A stretch of DNA of 64,000 nt from Corynebacterium diphtheriae (GCF_001457455.1 NZ_LN831026.1:1116001-1180000); one strand, 5' to 3'. Counted from the first letter of the stretch, positions 17,687-33,499 are shown. The notes: generated by a model not told the origin, from the letters alone. Numbers and translations are program-made.

Positions 17687-18208
17687 ATCAGCGCTGAAGC
17701 TCGCATTAATGAGCGCATCCGAGTTCCCGAGGTTCGTCTAGTCGGACCGAACGGTGAACAGGTGGGCATCGTGCGTATCGACGACGCCCGTAAGCTTGCC
17801 TACGAAGCAGACCTTGACTTGGTTGAGGTTGCTCCGAATGCTAAACCGCCAGTCTGCAAAATTATGGACTATGGAAAGTTCAAATACGAGCAGGCGCAGA
17901 AGGCGCGTGAAGCTCGGAAGAACCAGCAGCAGACTGTGGTCAAGGAGCAGAAGTTCCGTCCCAAGATCGATGACCACGATTACGAGACGAAGAAGAACAA
18001 TGTGATCCGGTTCCTCGAAAAGGGATCCAAGGTAAAGGTCACTATCATGTTCCGCGGGCGTGAGCAGTCTCGTCCTGAACTTGGTTTCCGTCTCCTTGAG
18101 CGCCTGGCTGGCGATGTTGCTGAGTATGGCATCGTTGAGTCCAAGCCAAAGCAGGATGGTCGTAATATGACCATGGTCTTTGGTCCAGCGCGCAAGGGCA
18201 AGAAGTAG
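17687..18208 (+). CDS. infC: Translation initiation factor IF-3 (AUC start codon)
   Basis: IF-3 binds the 30S subunit, keeps it free of 50S and rejects non-standard start codons. The frame encodes 173 residues when begun at ATC 17687 ([20 protein letters not shown]...). GAGGAG lies 5 nt upstream. An in-frame TGA at 17675-17677 rules out a longer start, and the next GTG (17762) would remove the conserved N-terminal domain. So the gene very probably uses AUC, one of the rare codons that IF-3 itself discriminates against, giving autoregulation as known for infC. The IF3-C domain ends FGPARKGKK. rpmI and rplT follow in the same operon. Confidence 0.95.
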   Translation: MSAEARINERIRVPEVRLVGPNGEQVGIVRIDDARKLAYEADLDLVEVAPNAKPPVCKIMDYGKFKYEQAQKAREARKNQQQTVVKEQKFRPKIDDHDYETKKNNVIRFLEKGSKVKVTIMFRGREQSRPELGFRLLERLAGDVAEYGIVESKPKQDGRNMTMVFGPARKGKK

Positions 18209-18237
18209 ACACTTAAAACAAAAAGGACGTAATTTTC

Positions 18238-18432
18238 ATGAAGCAGAAGACCCACAAGGGCACCGCTAAGCGCGTCAAGATCACCGGTTCTGGCAAGCTC
18301 CGTCGTGAGCAGGCTAACCGCCGCCACCTTCTCGAGGGCAAGCCTTCCAAGCGCACTCGTCGTTTGAAGGGCACCGAGGATGTTGCTAAGGCTGACACCA
18401 AGCGCATCAAGCGTCTCTTGGGCAAGGCTTAA
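18238..18432 (+). CDS. rpmI: 50S ribosomal protein L35
   Basis: A 64-residue basic ribosomal protein. It begins [21 protein letters not shown] and contains [16 protein letters not shown], typical of L35. AAGGA lies upstream of the ATG. It is the second gene of the infC-rpmI-rplT operon, 29 bp after infC. Codon use is strongly biased towards C-ending codons compared with neighbouring genes, as expected for a highly expressed ribosomal gene. Confidence 0.98.
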   Translation: MKQKTHKGTAKRVKITGSGKLRREQANRRHLLEGKPSKRTRRLKGTEDVAKADTKRIKRLLGKA

Positions 18433-18493
18433 TTCCTTCCCCCTTCATTCTCATTACCCTTTAGACCTATATAACTGATAAGGAAGTAACACC

Positions 18494-18877
18494 GTGGCAC
18501 GTGTCAAGCGCTCACTGAATGCCAAGAAGAAGCGTCGCGAGATTCTGAAGTCCGCCAAGGGCTACCGTGGTCAGCGTTCCCGCCTGTACCGTAAGGCTAA
18601 GGAACAGTGGCTGCACTCCATGACTTACGCTTACCGCGATCGTCGCGCACGTAAGTCTGAGTTCCGCAAGCTGTGGATCACCCGTATCAATGCAGCTGCT
18701 CGTATGAACGACATCACCTACAACCGCCTCATCCAGGGTCTGCGCCTTGCTGAGATCGAGGTTGACCGTAAGGTTTTGGCTGACTTGGCAGTTAACGACT
18801 TTGCTGCGTTCTCCGCAATTTGTGAAGCTGCAAAGGCAGCTTTGCCAGCAGACGTTAACGCTCCTAAGGCTGCCTAA
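18494..18877 (+). CDS. rplT: 50S ribosomal protein L20
   Basis: A 127-residue 23S rRNA-binding protein needed for early 50S assembly. It starts at GTG ([37 protein letters not shown]) with AAGGAAG 7 nt upstream. The C-terminal globular part contains the [24 protein letters not shown] segment. L20 represses this operon in several bacteria by binding the leader, which fits the terminator seen upstream of infC. Length is slightly extended at the C-terminus with an Ala-rich tail. A long hairpin follows. Confidence 0.98.
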   Translation: MARVKRSLNAKKKRREILKSAKGYRGQRSRLYRKAKEQWLHSMTYAYRDRRARKSEFRKLWITRINAAARMNDITYNRLIQGLRLAEIEVDRKVLADLAVNDFAAFSAICEAAKAALPADVNAPKAA

Positions 18878-18920
18878 TAAGGCTTTTATCAATGTGAGCG
18901 AATGCTCCATTGGGTTTAAT

Positions 18921-18957
18921 GAATGGCCGCACTCTTATTCCAAGAGTGCGGCCATTC
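18921..18957 (+). terminator. Hairpin after rplT
   Basis: A 16-bp perfect stem (GAATGGCCGCACTCTT and complement) with a 5-nt loop lies 44 bp past the rplT stop. No T run follows, but stem strength and position fit operon termination. Confidence 0.75.
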
Positions 18958-19030
18958 GTATTGAGGTTTGTACGGTTTTTGCTTTCCCAAGTGTTGGATG
19001 CCGGTAGTAAAGGTTGAGCCCGTCGATTAG

Positions 19031-19111
19031 AAAAATCCCTCCTCACGTATCACGAATGCTGTTGGAAATCAGATTTCCTAGTGTGAAGCAAAGTGATATG
19101 TGGAGGAGGGA
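19031..19111 (-). terminator. Branched terminator of the 19127-19672 gene
   Basis: On the minus strand an 18-bp outer stem (one bulge, one G-U pair) ends in five T residues just past the gene's stop. The 39-nt interior holds a second perfect palindrome, GGAAATC-A-GATTTCC (19064-19078), so the RNA could form a branched structure rather than a simple loop. Confidence 0.65.
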
Positions 19112-19126
19112 ATCAAATTTGTTGAT

Positions 19127-19672
19127 TTATACTTGAGTCTTTTTAGCGCTCCACGTAATAAATCCGAGTGTGGCCAAAATAAGGCCCAAAATGATCAAGC
19201 CAATTCCGGCCCACAAAGCGATGCTTCCCACAAGCCACCATCCGTAGGCGCTCAATAGGATGCCGCGGAGGGTATTACCTTGAAAGAGGCTATCGCGCGT
19301 CTTTTGAAGTGCTGCAATCTCATCGGCCGATTTTCCATCCTTTTTGGCTTGTGCAATAACAGCGCCAAATTCTTGGAAAGTCTTTCCGCCAGAAGAAGCC
19401 ATCATGTGCTGCCAGATGTAATTGTCAGCAAATGCTTTAGCTTGTGGTCCAGTAGTGAGATCTTGGCCGACCCACTGCTGCAAAATTTCTTTTGAAGCTT
19501 GATCTTCGAGTTTGTCGATGCCTTCTTGCGTTGGCATGGTAATTCTTTCCTGTTTTAGCTGTTCAGTCACAAAACCATGGGCGTAGGTTCCGCCAAAAAT
19601 AGCTGCGGCGCCAACGACTATGAGGACAATGGCAAAAACTCGTGCGAGCACACCGTATGTTGCTTTAATCAT
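19127..19672 (-). CDS. Conserved membrane protein of unknown function
   Basis: A 181-residue protein with two predicted membrane helices. One lies near the N-terminus (about 9-33, VFAIVLIVVGAAAIFGG) and one near the C-terminus (about 140-172, WWLVGSIALWAGIGLIILGLI). The roughly 100-residue loop between them is hydrophilic (TMPTQEGIDKLEDQASKEILQQWVGQDLTTGP...) and is probably extracytoplasmic. ATG at 19672 has AAAGGA upstream. It resembles actinobacterial hypothetical proteins and I recognise no functional motif. It is a single gene on the minus strand between two plus-strand operons. Confidence 0.8.
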   Translation of the reverse strand: MIKATYGVLARVFAIVLIVVGAAAIFGGTYAHGFVTEQLKQERITMPTQEGIDKLEDQASKEILQQWVGQDLTTGPQAKAFADNYIWQHMMASSGGKTFQEFGAVIAQAKKDGKSADEIAALQKTRDSLFQGNTLRGILLSAYGWWLVGSIALWAGIGLIILGLILATLGFITWSAKKTQV

Positions 19673-19918
19673 GGGGGTCCTTTCTGTGGCAGTGGTAGGA
19701 GAATTTCATTGTAGTATAAGCAATCTTTTTGCTTTCCTTTAATAAGTTAGATCGGTGTCGTGTGTAATTTCCACTTGAAACCACGCTTTGACGATGTGAT
19801 TTATCGGATATGTCACCAATTTTAGTCAGGCACATGGATATGGTATGTGATAGATCCACAATTGAATATTGTGGTCAACTAGGGGCTTATTTGGGACGCG
19901 CTGATAGGGTAGGAAACT

Positions 19919-20740
19919 ATGCCGATTGATTTTTCCTCTCCTTTTACTGAAAGAACCCCTCGTGTAGTGAACGCCGCTAAACTCTTGCGTTCTGCAGGCC
20001 GTAAGAAGGTTGATCGTTTTCTTGCTGAAGGGGAAAATTCAGTTGAGGCTGCAGTTGCTACGGGTGCTGCGACGGACCTTTTTGTTACCGAAAAAGCTGC
20101 TGAGCGATTTGAAGCAATCGTCACAGCTGCAGGGCATATGGGGGTTTTTGTGCATCCGATTACTGATCGCGCCGCAAAGAGTTTGTCGGACACCATGACC
20201 ACTACAGGGATTTTTGCAGTTTGTCTACCAGTATTGTGGAGTGCTCGAGAAGCGCTAAAAGGTAATCCATCATTGGTATGCGTGGCGGTCGAAACTGGTG
20301 AGCCTGGTAATGCAGGTACGTTGGTTCGTGTGGCAGACGCTATGGGAGCAGACTGCGTGATATTCGCGGGAACAACGGTAGATCCGCAATCGCCAAAGGC
20401 TGTCAGGGCAAGTGCTGGATCTTTATTCCACATTCCTGTCGTGAGAGAACCAGACATGCAAAAAGTATGGCAGATTCTTCGGGCTCGAAATGTGCAGATG
20501 TTAGCAACGGCTGCTCAAGGTGAAATTAACTTGGACACAGCAGGTGAATTGTTAGAAAAGCCCACGGCATGGCTGATGGGAAATGAGGCTCATGGGCTCA
20601 ATGATGAGGCATTGTCTGCTGCGGATCATTCGGTTCGTATTCCCATTCGTGGTAGGGCAGAGTCTCTCAACCTCGCAACTGCTGCAAGTATTTGTATGTA
20701 CGAGTCTTCAAAGCACAAGCTCACAAAGAAAACTGAGTAG
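19919..20740 (+). CDS. SpoU/TrmH-family rRNA 2'-O-methyltransferase
   Basis: A 273-residue member of the SPOUT superfamily that 2'-O-methylates ribose in rRNA or tRNA with SAM. The N-terminal ~95 residues form the SpoU substrate-binding domain (ERTPRVVNAAKLLRSAGRKKVDRFLAEGENSVEAA). The C-terminal part contains the three SPOUT motifs: EPGNAGTLVRVADAMG, WLMGNEAHGL and IPIRGRAESLNLATAASI, which form the knotted SAM site. Genes of this kind commonly lie between rplT and pheS in actinobacteria and are named tsnR-like. The exact methylated residue is not known. GTAGGAAA precedes the ATG. Confidence 0.92.
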   Translation: MPIDFSSPFTERTPRVVNAAKLLRSAGRKKVDRFLAEGENSVEAAVATGAATDLFVTEKAAERFEAIVTAAGHMGVFVHPITDRAAKSLSDTMTTTGIFAVCLPVLWSAREALKGNPSLVCVAVETGEPGNAGTLVRVADAMGADCVIFAGTTVDPQSPKAVRASAGSLFHIPVVREPDMQKVWQILRARNVQMLATAAQGEINLDTAGELLEKPTAWLMGNEAHGLNDEALSAADHSVRIPIRGRAESLNLATAASICMYESSKHKLTKKTE

Positions 20741-20810
20741 GTGAATTCCTTTCACGAGTAATTGGCTTACTTTCCCAGTAGTGGGTGAGTTGGCCCTCGG
20801 CTTGGCATAA

Positions 20811-21923
<1,113 letters not shown>

Positions 21924-21964
21924 AGCAATTCGAGTATCCAAAGAATAAACAGGAGTTAGATTAC

Positions 21965-24475
21965 ATGCTCATTTCACAAAACTGGGTCACCGAATTGTTA
22001 GGTCGATCGAACCCAGATTGGAAAGTTAGCCCAGCTGAGCTGGATTCGGGATATGTCCGAGTTGGATTTGAAACCGAGGGTTACAGCGCAATCCCTGAAA
22101 CGACTGGTCCACTCGTCATCGGTCGAGTTGAAACAATTGAAGAGCTAGAGGGCTTTAAAAAGCCAATTCGTCACTGCTTCGTCAATGTTGGAGACGCGAA
22201 TGGCACTGGAGAGCTTCAGTCCATTGTATGCGGGGCGCGTAATTTCCAAGAAGGTTCTTATGTAGTAGTTTCACTTCCAGGTGCTGTTTTGCCTGGTAAT
22301 TTCGCAATTTCGGCACGTGAGACATATGGACGCATGTCAGCTGGCATGATTTGCTCGGCAGCGGAATTGGGGCTATCTGACAAGCAAAATCCTGGAATCA
22401 TAACGCTTCCGAATGAAATCGCCGAACCAGGAACTGATGCACGAAGCATTGTTGGTTTGGACGATACTGTTTTTGATGTCAATATCACGCCAGATCGTGG
22501 ATATGCATTGTCTGCACGTGGATTAACTCGAGAACTGGCTTCGGCTTTTAATCTAAAGTTCGTTGATCCTGCAGTAGATCTTAACGTGGCTGGCGTCGAT
22601 ACTTCGGATGTTCCAGAGCCTTCAGGTGAGTTAATTAAGGTTGATCTGCGACCAGAAACGCAGGCACGTCGTTTCGGAGTTCGTAAAATTTCTGGAATCG
22701 ATCCAAAGGCTCCCACACCATTTTGGATGCAGCGTGAGCTCATGTTGTCAGGCCAGCGTTGCGTGAATGCCGCAACTGACGTGACCAATTTCGTCATGTT
22801 GCTTTTGGGGCAGCCTATGCATGCCTTTGATGCCAACTTAATTAAGGGCGGATTGGTTGTACGTAATGCCCTAGAAGGGGAGTCTTTTGAGACTCTTGAT
22901 CATGTAAAGCGTACTTTGTCTGCAGAAGACGTTGTTATCTCCGATGATGCTGGTATTCAATCCTTGGCTGGCGTTATGGGCGGAACTACTTCAGAAATCT
23001 CAGACGAAACAACTGATGTATTTTTTGAAGCTGCCAATTGGCATCCAATTACTACAGCACGTACGTCGCGTCGCCATAAGCTCAGCACCGAGGCGTCACG
23101 ACGCTTCGAGCGTGGCGTTGACCCAGAAATTATTGAGGTAGCTCTGGACGTTGCCTGCGCCTTACTTGTCAGTATTGCTGGTGGTTCTGTGGAATCCGCC
23201 CGCACTTTGATTGGATCTGCGCCAAGCATGCCTCAAATCCGTATGAAGACGTCTCGCCCAGCCGAGTTGGCTGGAGTAGCTTACTCGGACGCTACTGTGA
23301 TTGCGCGGTTGAAAGAAGTCGGATGTGCTGTCGAAGTCGATGGTGATGATCTTCTTGTCACGCCTCCTACGTGGCGTCCAGATATGACTATGTCTGCTGA
23401 TTTGGTTGAAGAAGTTCTTCGTCTCGAAGGATTAGAGGACATTCCAGCAATCGTTCCGCTTGCACCTGTGGGATCAGGGCTCTCGCCTGCGCAATTGCGT
23501 CGTCGTGCGATCGGTCATGCACTTGCATACAGTGGCTATGCGGAAATCCTACCTACGCCTTTTATTCGAAACGATACGTTCGATGTGTGGGGGCTTGCAG
23601 CAGACGATGAGCGTCGAAGCGTCGTCACGGTACAAAACCCTCTCGATGCTGAGTACGGAGTTCTCGCGACTACATTGCTGCCTTCTATGCTCGAGGCTGT
23701 TACCCGCAATGTTGCTCGAGGGCAAACTTCTGTCAATCTTTTCGGTCTTCAGCAGGTATCCTTCAAACGTGGCTCAGGTATTTCGCCAATGCTCGATGTC
23801 CGTCAGCGTCCTAGCGATAATGAAGTTGCTGAGTTGCTAAAATCCTTGCCAGTACAACCACTCCATGTGGCAACTGTTGGTGCTGGTTTTATGGAGTTGG
23901 ACGGACCATGGGGCCATGGTCGAACGTATTCGTTTGCTGATGCTATCGAGTCGGCTCGAGTTGTTGCCCGTGCAGCAGGCGTTGAACTTAACGTCGAAAA
24001 TGTAGAGATGCTACCTTGGCATCCTGGGCGCTGTGCTGCATTAAAAGCTGGTGACCACATTGTTGGATATGCTGGCGAATTGCATCCTCAGATTGTTGAA
24101 GCCTTGAATCTGCCAGCACGTACGTGCGCCATGGAACTCGATGTATCTGCGCTGCCATTGAAGGAATCATTTCCAGCGCCGGTTCTATCAGCGTTTCCTG
24201 TATTACATCAAGATCTAGCACTTGTCGTAGACGAGTCCGTACCGGCAGAATCCGTACGTAAAGTTATCGAGGATGCAGCAGGAGAACTACTGGAAAAGGT
24301 TGAGCTTTTCGACGTATACCGTTCTGAGGCGCTAGGTGCAGAGAAAAAATCTCTCGCTTTTTCTCTTGAATTCCGTGCTCAGGATCGCACTCTGACAGAC
24401 GATGAATGTTCTGAAGGTAGGCTTGCAGCTGCGGGTCGGGCCGCTGAGCTATTCGGTGCGACGATGCGCGCATAA
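21965..24475 (+). CDS. pheT: Phenylalanine--tRNA ligase beta subunit
   Basis: The 836-residue editing and tRNA-binding subunit of phenylalanyl-tRNA synthetase. Domains in order: an N-terminal tRNA-binding (EMAP-like) domain at about 40-150 (IVCGARNFQEGSYVVV), the B3/B4 editing domain around 220-370 (PTPFWMQRELMLSGQRCVNAATDVTNFVM), the B5 domain (about 400-480), a catalytic-like core, and a C-terminal FDX-ACB anticodon-binding domain (about 740-836, PVLSAFPVLHQDLALVV). AGGAG lies upstream of the ATG. It forms one operon with pheS and is followed by a strong terminator. Confidence 0.97.
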   Translation: MLISQNWVTELLGRSNPDWKVSPAELDSGYVRVGFETEGYSAIPETTGPLVIGRVETIEELEGFKKPIRHCFVNVGDANGTGELQSIVCGARNFQEGSYVVVSLPGAVLPGNFAISARETYGRMSAGMICSAAELGLSDKQNPGIITLPNEIAEPGTDARSIVGLDDTVFDVNITPDRGYALSARGLTRELASAFNLKFVDPAVDLNVAGVDTSDVPEPSGELIKVDLRPETQARRFGVRKISGIDPKAPTPFWMQRELMLSGQRCVNAATDVTNFVMLLLGQPMHAFDANLIKGGLVVRNALEGESFETLDHVKRTLSAEDVVISDDAGIQSLAGVMGGTTSEISDETTDVFFEAANWHPITTARTSRRHKLSTEASRRFERGVDPEIIEVALDVACALLVSIAGGSVESARTLIGSAPSMPQIRMKTSRPAELAGVAYSDATVIARLKEVGCAVEVDGDDLLVTPPTWRPDMTMSADLVEEVLRLEGLEDIPAIVPLAPVGSGLSPAQLRRRAIGHALAYSGYAEILPTPFIRNDTFDVWGLAADDERRSVVTVQNPLDAEYGVLATTLLPSMLEAVTRNVARGQTSVNLFGLQQVSFKRGSGISPMLDVRQRPSDNEVAELLKSLPVQPLHVATVGAGFMELDGPWGHGRTYSFADAIESARVVARAAGVELNVENVEMLPWHPGRCAALKAGDHIVGYAGELHPQIVEALNLPARTCAMELDVSALPLKESFPAPVLSAFPVLHQDLALVVDESVPAESVRKVIEDAAGELLEKVELFDVYRSEALGAEKKSLAFSLEFRAQDRTLTDDECSEGRLAAAGRAAELFGATMRA

Positions 24476-24498
24476 AATAGCAATGGTTCTTCAATGAG

Positions 24499-24546
24499 AA
24501 TCCCCATGTCAATGAAGTAATTTTTCACTGACATGGGGATTTTATT
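24499..24546 (+). terminator. Terminator after pheT
   Basis: The stem AATCCCCATGTCA...TGACATGGGGATT, extended inside by partial pairing, ends in a T-rich tract just before the arg promoter region. Confidence 0.9.
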
Positions 24547-24559
24547 ATATTAATGGCGA

Positions 24560-24574
24560 ATACTTTACATTGTA
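24560..24574 (+). promoter_or_regulatory. -10 region of the arg operon, possibly leaderless
   Basis: TACTTT followed by 8 nt and then an ATG at 24575, in frame with argC, fits a promoter whose transcript begins at or next to a start codon. No ribosome binding site is visible before any of the candidate argC starts. The surrounding AT-rich sequence could also hold an ArgR operator, but I cannot define one. Confidence 0.35.
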
Positions 24575-24601
24575 ATGCATAGTATGTGTATGATGGCTGC
24601 T

Positions 24602-25645
24602 ATGAATATCAAGGTAGCTATCGTTGGGGCGAGTGGATATGCCGGAGGAGAAATCCTTCGGCTTTTACTGCAACATCCGTTGTATTTATCAGGTCAGCTG
24701 AGCGTTGGAGCGCTGATGGGCTCTTCAACTGTTGGCCAGACAGTTGGCGAACTCATGCCGCATCTTCCCGAATTGTCGGATCGTGTTGTCGAGCCGACTG
24801 ATGTTGAGACACTAAAAAGTCATGATGTCGTATTTTTAGCGTTGCCACATGGGTTTTCTGCGGAAATTGCTCAGCAGCTTCCTGCTGAAATTACGGTGAT
24901 TGACTGTGCTGCAGATTTTCGACTTAAAGATCAAAAAGACTGGGATGCGTACTATGGGGGGAAACATGCAGGTTCATGGCCGTATGGCATCCCAGAAATG
25001 CCTGGGCATAGGGATTTGATTGCATCATCAAAGCGTATTGCGGTGCCGGGATGTTTTCCGACAGGTGCAACGCTTGCACTTTTGCCGGCAATTGCCGCTC
25101 ACATTATTGAACCTGACGTTTCTGTTGTCTCAATTACCGGAGTGTCTGGAGCTGGTAAAAAGGCATCAGTTGCCATGCTGGGCACAGAGACAATGGGTTC
25201 GTTGAAGGCCTATAACGTGGCCGGAAAGCATCGACATACCCCTGAGATATCACAAAATCTTAGTGAATATGCAGACCAAAAAATTGTCGTTAGCTTTACT
25301 CCTGTTTTGGCTCCGCTTCCTCGTGGAATTCTTACTACCGCAACGGCAAAGTTAACTAGCGGGATTACTCTTGATGAAATTCGGGAGATCTACCTCAATG
25401 CGTATGAGAATGAGCCCTTTGTTCATATATTGCCGTCGGGCCAGCAGCCGCAGACCCAGGCAGTCGTAGGTTCCAATATGTGTCACATTCAAGTTGATGC
25501 GGACGATAATTCGAAAAAACTAGTCGTTACCTCTGCGATTGACAATCTAACAAAGGGTACAGCTGGGGCTGCAGTTCAATGTATGAATTTATCCCTCGGG
25601 GTTTCCGAAACTTCAGGTCTACCTTGTGGTGGTGTTGCGCCATAG
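24602..25645 (+). CDS. argC: N-acetyl-gamma-glutamyl-phosphate reductase
   Basis: ArgC reduces N-acetylglutamyl phosphate to the semialdehyde with NADPH, the third step of arginine synthesis. The Rossmann start [18 protein letters not shown], the catalytic cysteine in [13 protein letters not shown] (about residue 150) and the conserved GKHRHTPEI histidine are present. At 347 residues from ATG 24602 it matches the family start MNIKVAIVG. An in-frame ATG at 24575 would add 9 residues and fits a leaderless transcript. First gene of the argCJBDFR-GH cluster. Repression by ArgR (encoded in the cluster) is expected. Confidence 0.95.
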   Translation: MNIKVAIVGASGYAGGEILRLLLQHPLYLSGQLSVGALMGSSTVGQTVGELMPHLPELSDRVVEPTDVETLKSHDVVFLALPHGFSAEIAQQLPAEITVIDCAADFRLKDQKDWDAYYGGKHAGSWPYGIPEMPGHRDLIASSKRIAVPGCFPTGATLALLPAIAAHIIEPDVSVVSITGVSGAGKKASVAMLGTETMGSLKAYNVAGKHRHTPEISQNLSEYADQKIVVSFTPVLAPLPRGILTTATAKLTSGITLDEIREIYLNAYENEPFVHILPSGQQPQTQAVVGSNMCHIQVDADDNSKKLVVTSAIDNLTKGTAGAAVQCMNLSLGVSETSGLPCGGVAP

Positions 25646-25719
25646 GGAATTGAAAATCCTCCACTATGAGATTAAACGGGGTAGCGTACAACACAACTGG
25701 CAATGCGAAGGGAATTAAC

Positions 25720-26880
25720 ATGAGTTCACGAGGAGTAACTGCTCCACAGGGGTTTGTTGCGGCAGGTGCGACTGCAGGAATTAAGCCATCCGGAAATAAA
25801 GATATGGCGTTGGTTGTAAACCAAGGGCCGGAATTTGTTGGTGCAGCGGTATTTACTCGGAATAGAGTTGTGGCATCGCCAGTCAAGTACACAAAGAAAG
25901 CGGTCGCAAATGGAACTTTACGTGCAGTTCTTTACAATTCCGGCAACGCGAACGCTTGTAATGGTGTACAAGGGGATAAAGACGTACATGAAATCGTGGA
26001 CTATCTTGCCTCAAAGCTGAAGGTAGATCCACTAGACATAGCGGCGTGTTCCACTGGTCTCATTGGAGAGCCGCTTCCAGTGACCATGATAAAAGCAGGC
26101 GTCGACAAGCTAATTCCTGCATTGGGGGATAACGGCGGGGAAGCTGCAGAGTCGATCATGACGACCGATACGGTCGCTAAAGAAACAGTTGTCAAGTGTA
26201 ATGGCTGGACATTAGGGGGTATGGGTAAAGGTGTTGGTATGATGGCGCCTTCCCTCGCCACGATGTTGGTATGTCTTACTACTGATGCTTGTGTGACCCA
26301 AGCACAAGCTCACGCCGCTTTGTCCAAGGCATGCGACGTGACTTTTAATACTCTCGATATTGATGGTTCAACCTCTACCAATGACACCGTAATTTTGTTG
26401 GCAAATGGGGCATCGGGAATCACGCCCACTGAATCAGAATTTAACGACGCTGTCCTTCAGGCTTGTGCTGATATTGCCGATCAGCTGCAAGCTGATGCTG
26501 AGGGTGTGACAAAACGCGTGCGTATTACTGTTACTGGAACAACCACGGATTCCCAAGCACTGAATGCGGCTAGAACTTTGGGACGAGACAACCTGTTCAA
26601 GTGTGCGATGTTTGGTTCCGACCCGAATTGGGGGCGAGTTCTAGCTGCAGTTGGAATGGCTGATGCTGATATGGATCCAGATAACATATCGGTGTATTTC
26701 AATGATCAACCAGTATGCCTGCAATCCGGTGGCACTCCGGAAGCCCGTCAGGTGGACCTCTCTGGAATTGATATCGATGTTCGAGTTGATCTTGGAACAG
26801 TGGGACCTGGAAAGGCTTTTGTTCGAACGACCGATTTATCACATCAATACGTTGAAATTAACTCAGCGTATTCCTCGTAA
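25720..26880 (+). CDS. argJ: Glutamate N-acetyltransferase / ornithine acetyltransferase
   Basis: ArgJ recycles acetyl groups: it transfers acetyl from N-acetylornithine to glutamate, and bifunctional forms also use acetyl-CoA. The 386-residue precursor cleaves itself between Ala and Thr in the [15 protein letters not shown] motif to give alpha and beta chains; the new N-terminal Thr is the nucleophile. [13 protein letters not shown] and [16 protein letters not shown] are diagnostic. I chose ATG 25720 because AAGGG is 7 nt upstream and it gives the family start; the frame extends 18 codons further. It follows argC by 74 bp. Confidence 0.96.
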   Translation: MSSRGVTAPQGFVAAGATAGIKPSGNKDMALVVNQGPEFVGAAVFTRNRVVASPVKYTKKAVANGTLRAVLYNSGNANACNGVQGDKDVHEIVDYLASKLKVDPLDIAACSTGLIGEPLPVTMIKAGVDKLIPALGDNGGEAAESIMTTDTVAKETVVKCNGWTLGGMGKGVGMMAPSLATMLVCLTTDACVTQAQAHAALSKACDVTFNTLDIDGSTSTNDTVILLANGASGITPTESEFNDAVLQACADIADQLQADAEGVTKRVRITVTGTTTDSQALNAARTLGRDNLFKCAMFGSDPNWGRVLAAVGMADADMDPDNISVYFNDQPVCLQSGGTPEARQVDLSGIDIDVRVDLGTVGPGKAFVRTTDLSHQYVEINSAYSS

Positions 26881-26916
26881 CTCAAACATTTCAGACAAGA
26901 AAGCCGGTGTGGGGCT

Positions 26917-27841
26917 ATGACAGCCACTATCGATAATTTGACCTCCCGAGAGCGTGCAACCGTACTGGCCGATGCATTGCCATGGTTGCAGCGTTATCGC
27001 GACAAAATTGTCGTCGTTAAATATGGTGGCAATGCCATGGTCGACGAAGAACTCAAAGCTGCTTTCGCGGCAGATATGGTTTTTCTTCGCACAGTAGGCG
27101 TTCGTCCGGTTGTTGTGCACGGTGGTGGCCCTCAAATTTCACAAATGCTGCAACGCCTCGGCATCGAGGGTGAGTTTAAAGGGGGATTCCGCGTTACCTC
27201 GCCGGAGGTGCTTGAAATCGTTCGGATGGTTCTCTTTGGTCAAGTAGGTCGTGACCTAGTTGGACTGATTAACTCACACGGCCCTTATGCAGTGGGTACC
27301 TCTGGCGAGGATGCTGGCCTTTTCAGAGCCGAGAAACGACTTGTCGAAATCGATGGAGAGCTAACCGATATTGGCCAAGTTGGCAATATTACTGCAGTCA
27401 ACGCTTCAAGCTTGATGGACATCATTGATGCTGGTCGAATTCCGGTAGTCTCGACCATCGCTCCAGGCGATGATGGATCGGTATATAACATCAACGCTGA
27501 TACGGCTGCAGGGGCGTTGGCTGCTGCGTTGTCTGCCGAACGCCTATTGATTCTCACTAATGTTGAGGGTCTTTATACCGACTGGCCGAATAAAGACTCG
27601 CTGGTATCCGTGATTGGTGCTGAGAGGTTGCGTGAAAAGCTTTCAGCGTTGGGTTCGGGAATGATTCCTAAAATGGAAAGCTGTGTAGATGCGGTCACCC
27701 ATGGTGTTTCGGCAGCTCACGTAATTGATGGACGAGTCGCGCATTCAGTGCTTCTTGAGTTACTGACTTCGGGCGGTGTTGGGACCATGGTTGTTCCCGA
27801 TACAGAAATGACAAATGGGACAGTGTACCGAAAGGATAATC

Positions 27842-27849
<8 letters not shown>
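26917..27849 (+). CDS. argB: Acetylglutamate kinase
   Basis: ArgB phosphorylates N-acetylglutamate, usually the arginine-feedback-inhibited step in organisms that use ArgJ. The 310-residue protein has the amino-acid-kinase fold: [14 protein letters not shown] near the N-terminus, [10 protein letters not shown] for the substrate loop, and the [16 protein letters not shown] and [10 protein letters not shown] segments near the ATP site. The N-terminal helix (about 1-30) is the part used for hexamer formation in arginine-sensitive enzymes. The stop overlaps the start of argD by 8 bp, which suggests translational coupling. Confidence 0.97.
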
Positions 27850-30071
<2,222 letters not shown>

Positions 30072-30177
30072 TTTATCGACTGGCATTTCATTTGTTTTAG
30101 TCTGGCTTTGTACTATTTAGTATCAGGCGTGAAGTCAGACTTTCCCCCGCGTTTTAAGTTTTTTTAAGGATGAATCT

Positions 30178-30669
30178 ATGAGCAATGGCCCGATTACGAG
30201 GACGGTTCGTCAAGCACTTATTTTGGATTTGCTCGAGCAAAACCAAGTGTCGAGTCAGATGCAGTTGTCGGAATTATTAAAGCAACGCGGCGTTGACATC
30301 ACTCAAGGTACTTTGTCACGCGATTTAGATGAGCTCGGCGCTAAAAAAATCCGCCCTAATGGTGGGCGTGCATTTTATGCCGTAGGGACATCTGAAGATG
30401 CTGCGTCATCTACGACGGCAGGAACTCGTGAAAAATTACGAAAAATGTTAGACGATCTTTTAGTGTCAGTAGACCACTCTGGAAACATTGCGGTGCTGCG
30501 CACACCTCCGGCGGGGGCACCCTTTTTAGCGTCCTTTATTGATCGTGTTGGAATGGACGAGGTTGTGGGGACCATCGCGGGCGATGACACCGTGTTTGTG
30601 CTGGCGCGTGACCCTATGACGGGCAAGGAATTGGGAGAATTTCTAAGCCAACGACGAACGTCACTCTAA
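30178..30669 (+). CDS. argR: Arginine repressor ArgR
   Basis: A 163-residue hexameric repressor that binds operator DNA when loaded with arginine. The N-terminal winged helix spans about 5-75 ([28 protein letters not shown]...[14 protein letters not shown]). The C-terminal oligomerisation and arginine-binding domain contains [20 protein letters not shown] lies 7 nt upstream of the ATG. It lies inside the operon it is expected to control, 106 bp after argF, as known in corynebacteria. Confidence 0.96.
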   Translation: MSNGPITRTVRQALILDLLEQNQVSSQMQLSELLKQRGVDITQGTLSRDLDELGAKKIRPNGGRAFYAVGTSEDAASSTTAGTREKLRKMLDDLLVSVDHSGNIAVLRTPPAGAPFLASFIDRVGMDEVVGTIAGDDTVFVLARDPMTGKELGEFLSQRRTSL

Positions 30670-30826
30670 AATTGAGTTATCAGTTTCATTAAACTCCATG
30701 CCAGTGTGTTGTCTTTTCTATAAAAGGCGTAAACTATCCGTTTGACTTAATATATGCAGAATTGCTTGGTGCTGTAGACATCTTGAGCTTTCTGTATTGC
30801 AAAAGCTTTATTCGAAGGAGAAAACC

Positions 30827-33459
<2,633 letters not shown>

Positions 33460-33464
33460 CATTG

Positions 33465-33499
33465 AAAATGCCAGTGAATAGATACACTGGCATTTTTCT
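33465..33499 (+). terminator. Terminator after argH
   Basis: AAAATGCCAGTG with complement CACTGGCATTTT forms a 12-bp stem with an 8-nt loop and a T run. It closes the arg cluster. Confidence 0.92.

Noticed and set aside
19879..20457. 192-codon frame on the minus strand over the SpoU methyltransferase
   Set aside because: It lies entirely opposite a well-supported family gene, has no ribosome binding site, and its composition is that of an antisense shadow.
22258..22836. 192-codon minus-strand frame inside pheT
   Set aside because: Antisense to the conserved pheT frame with no independent start signal.
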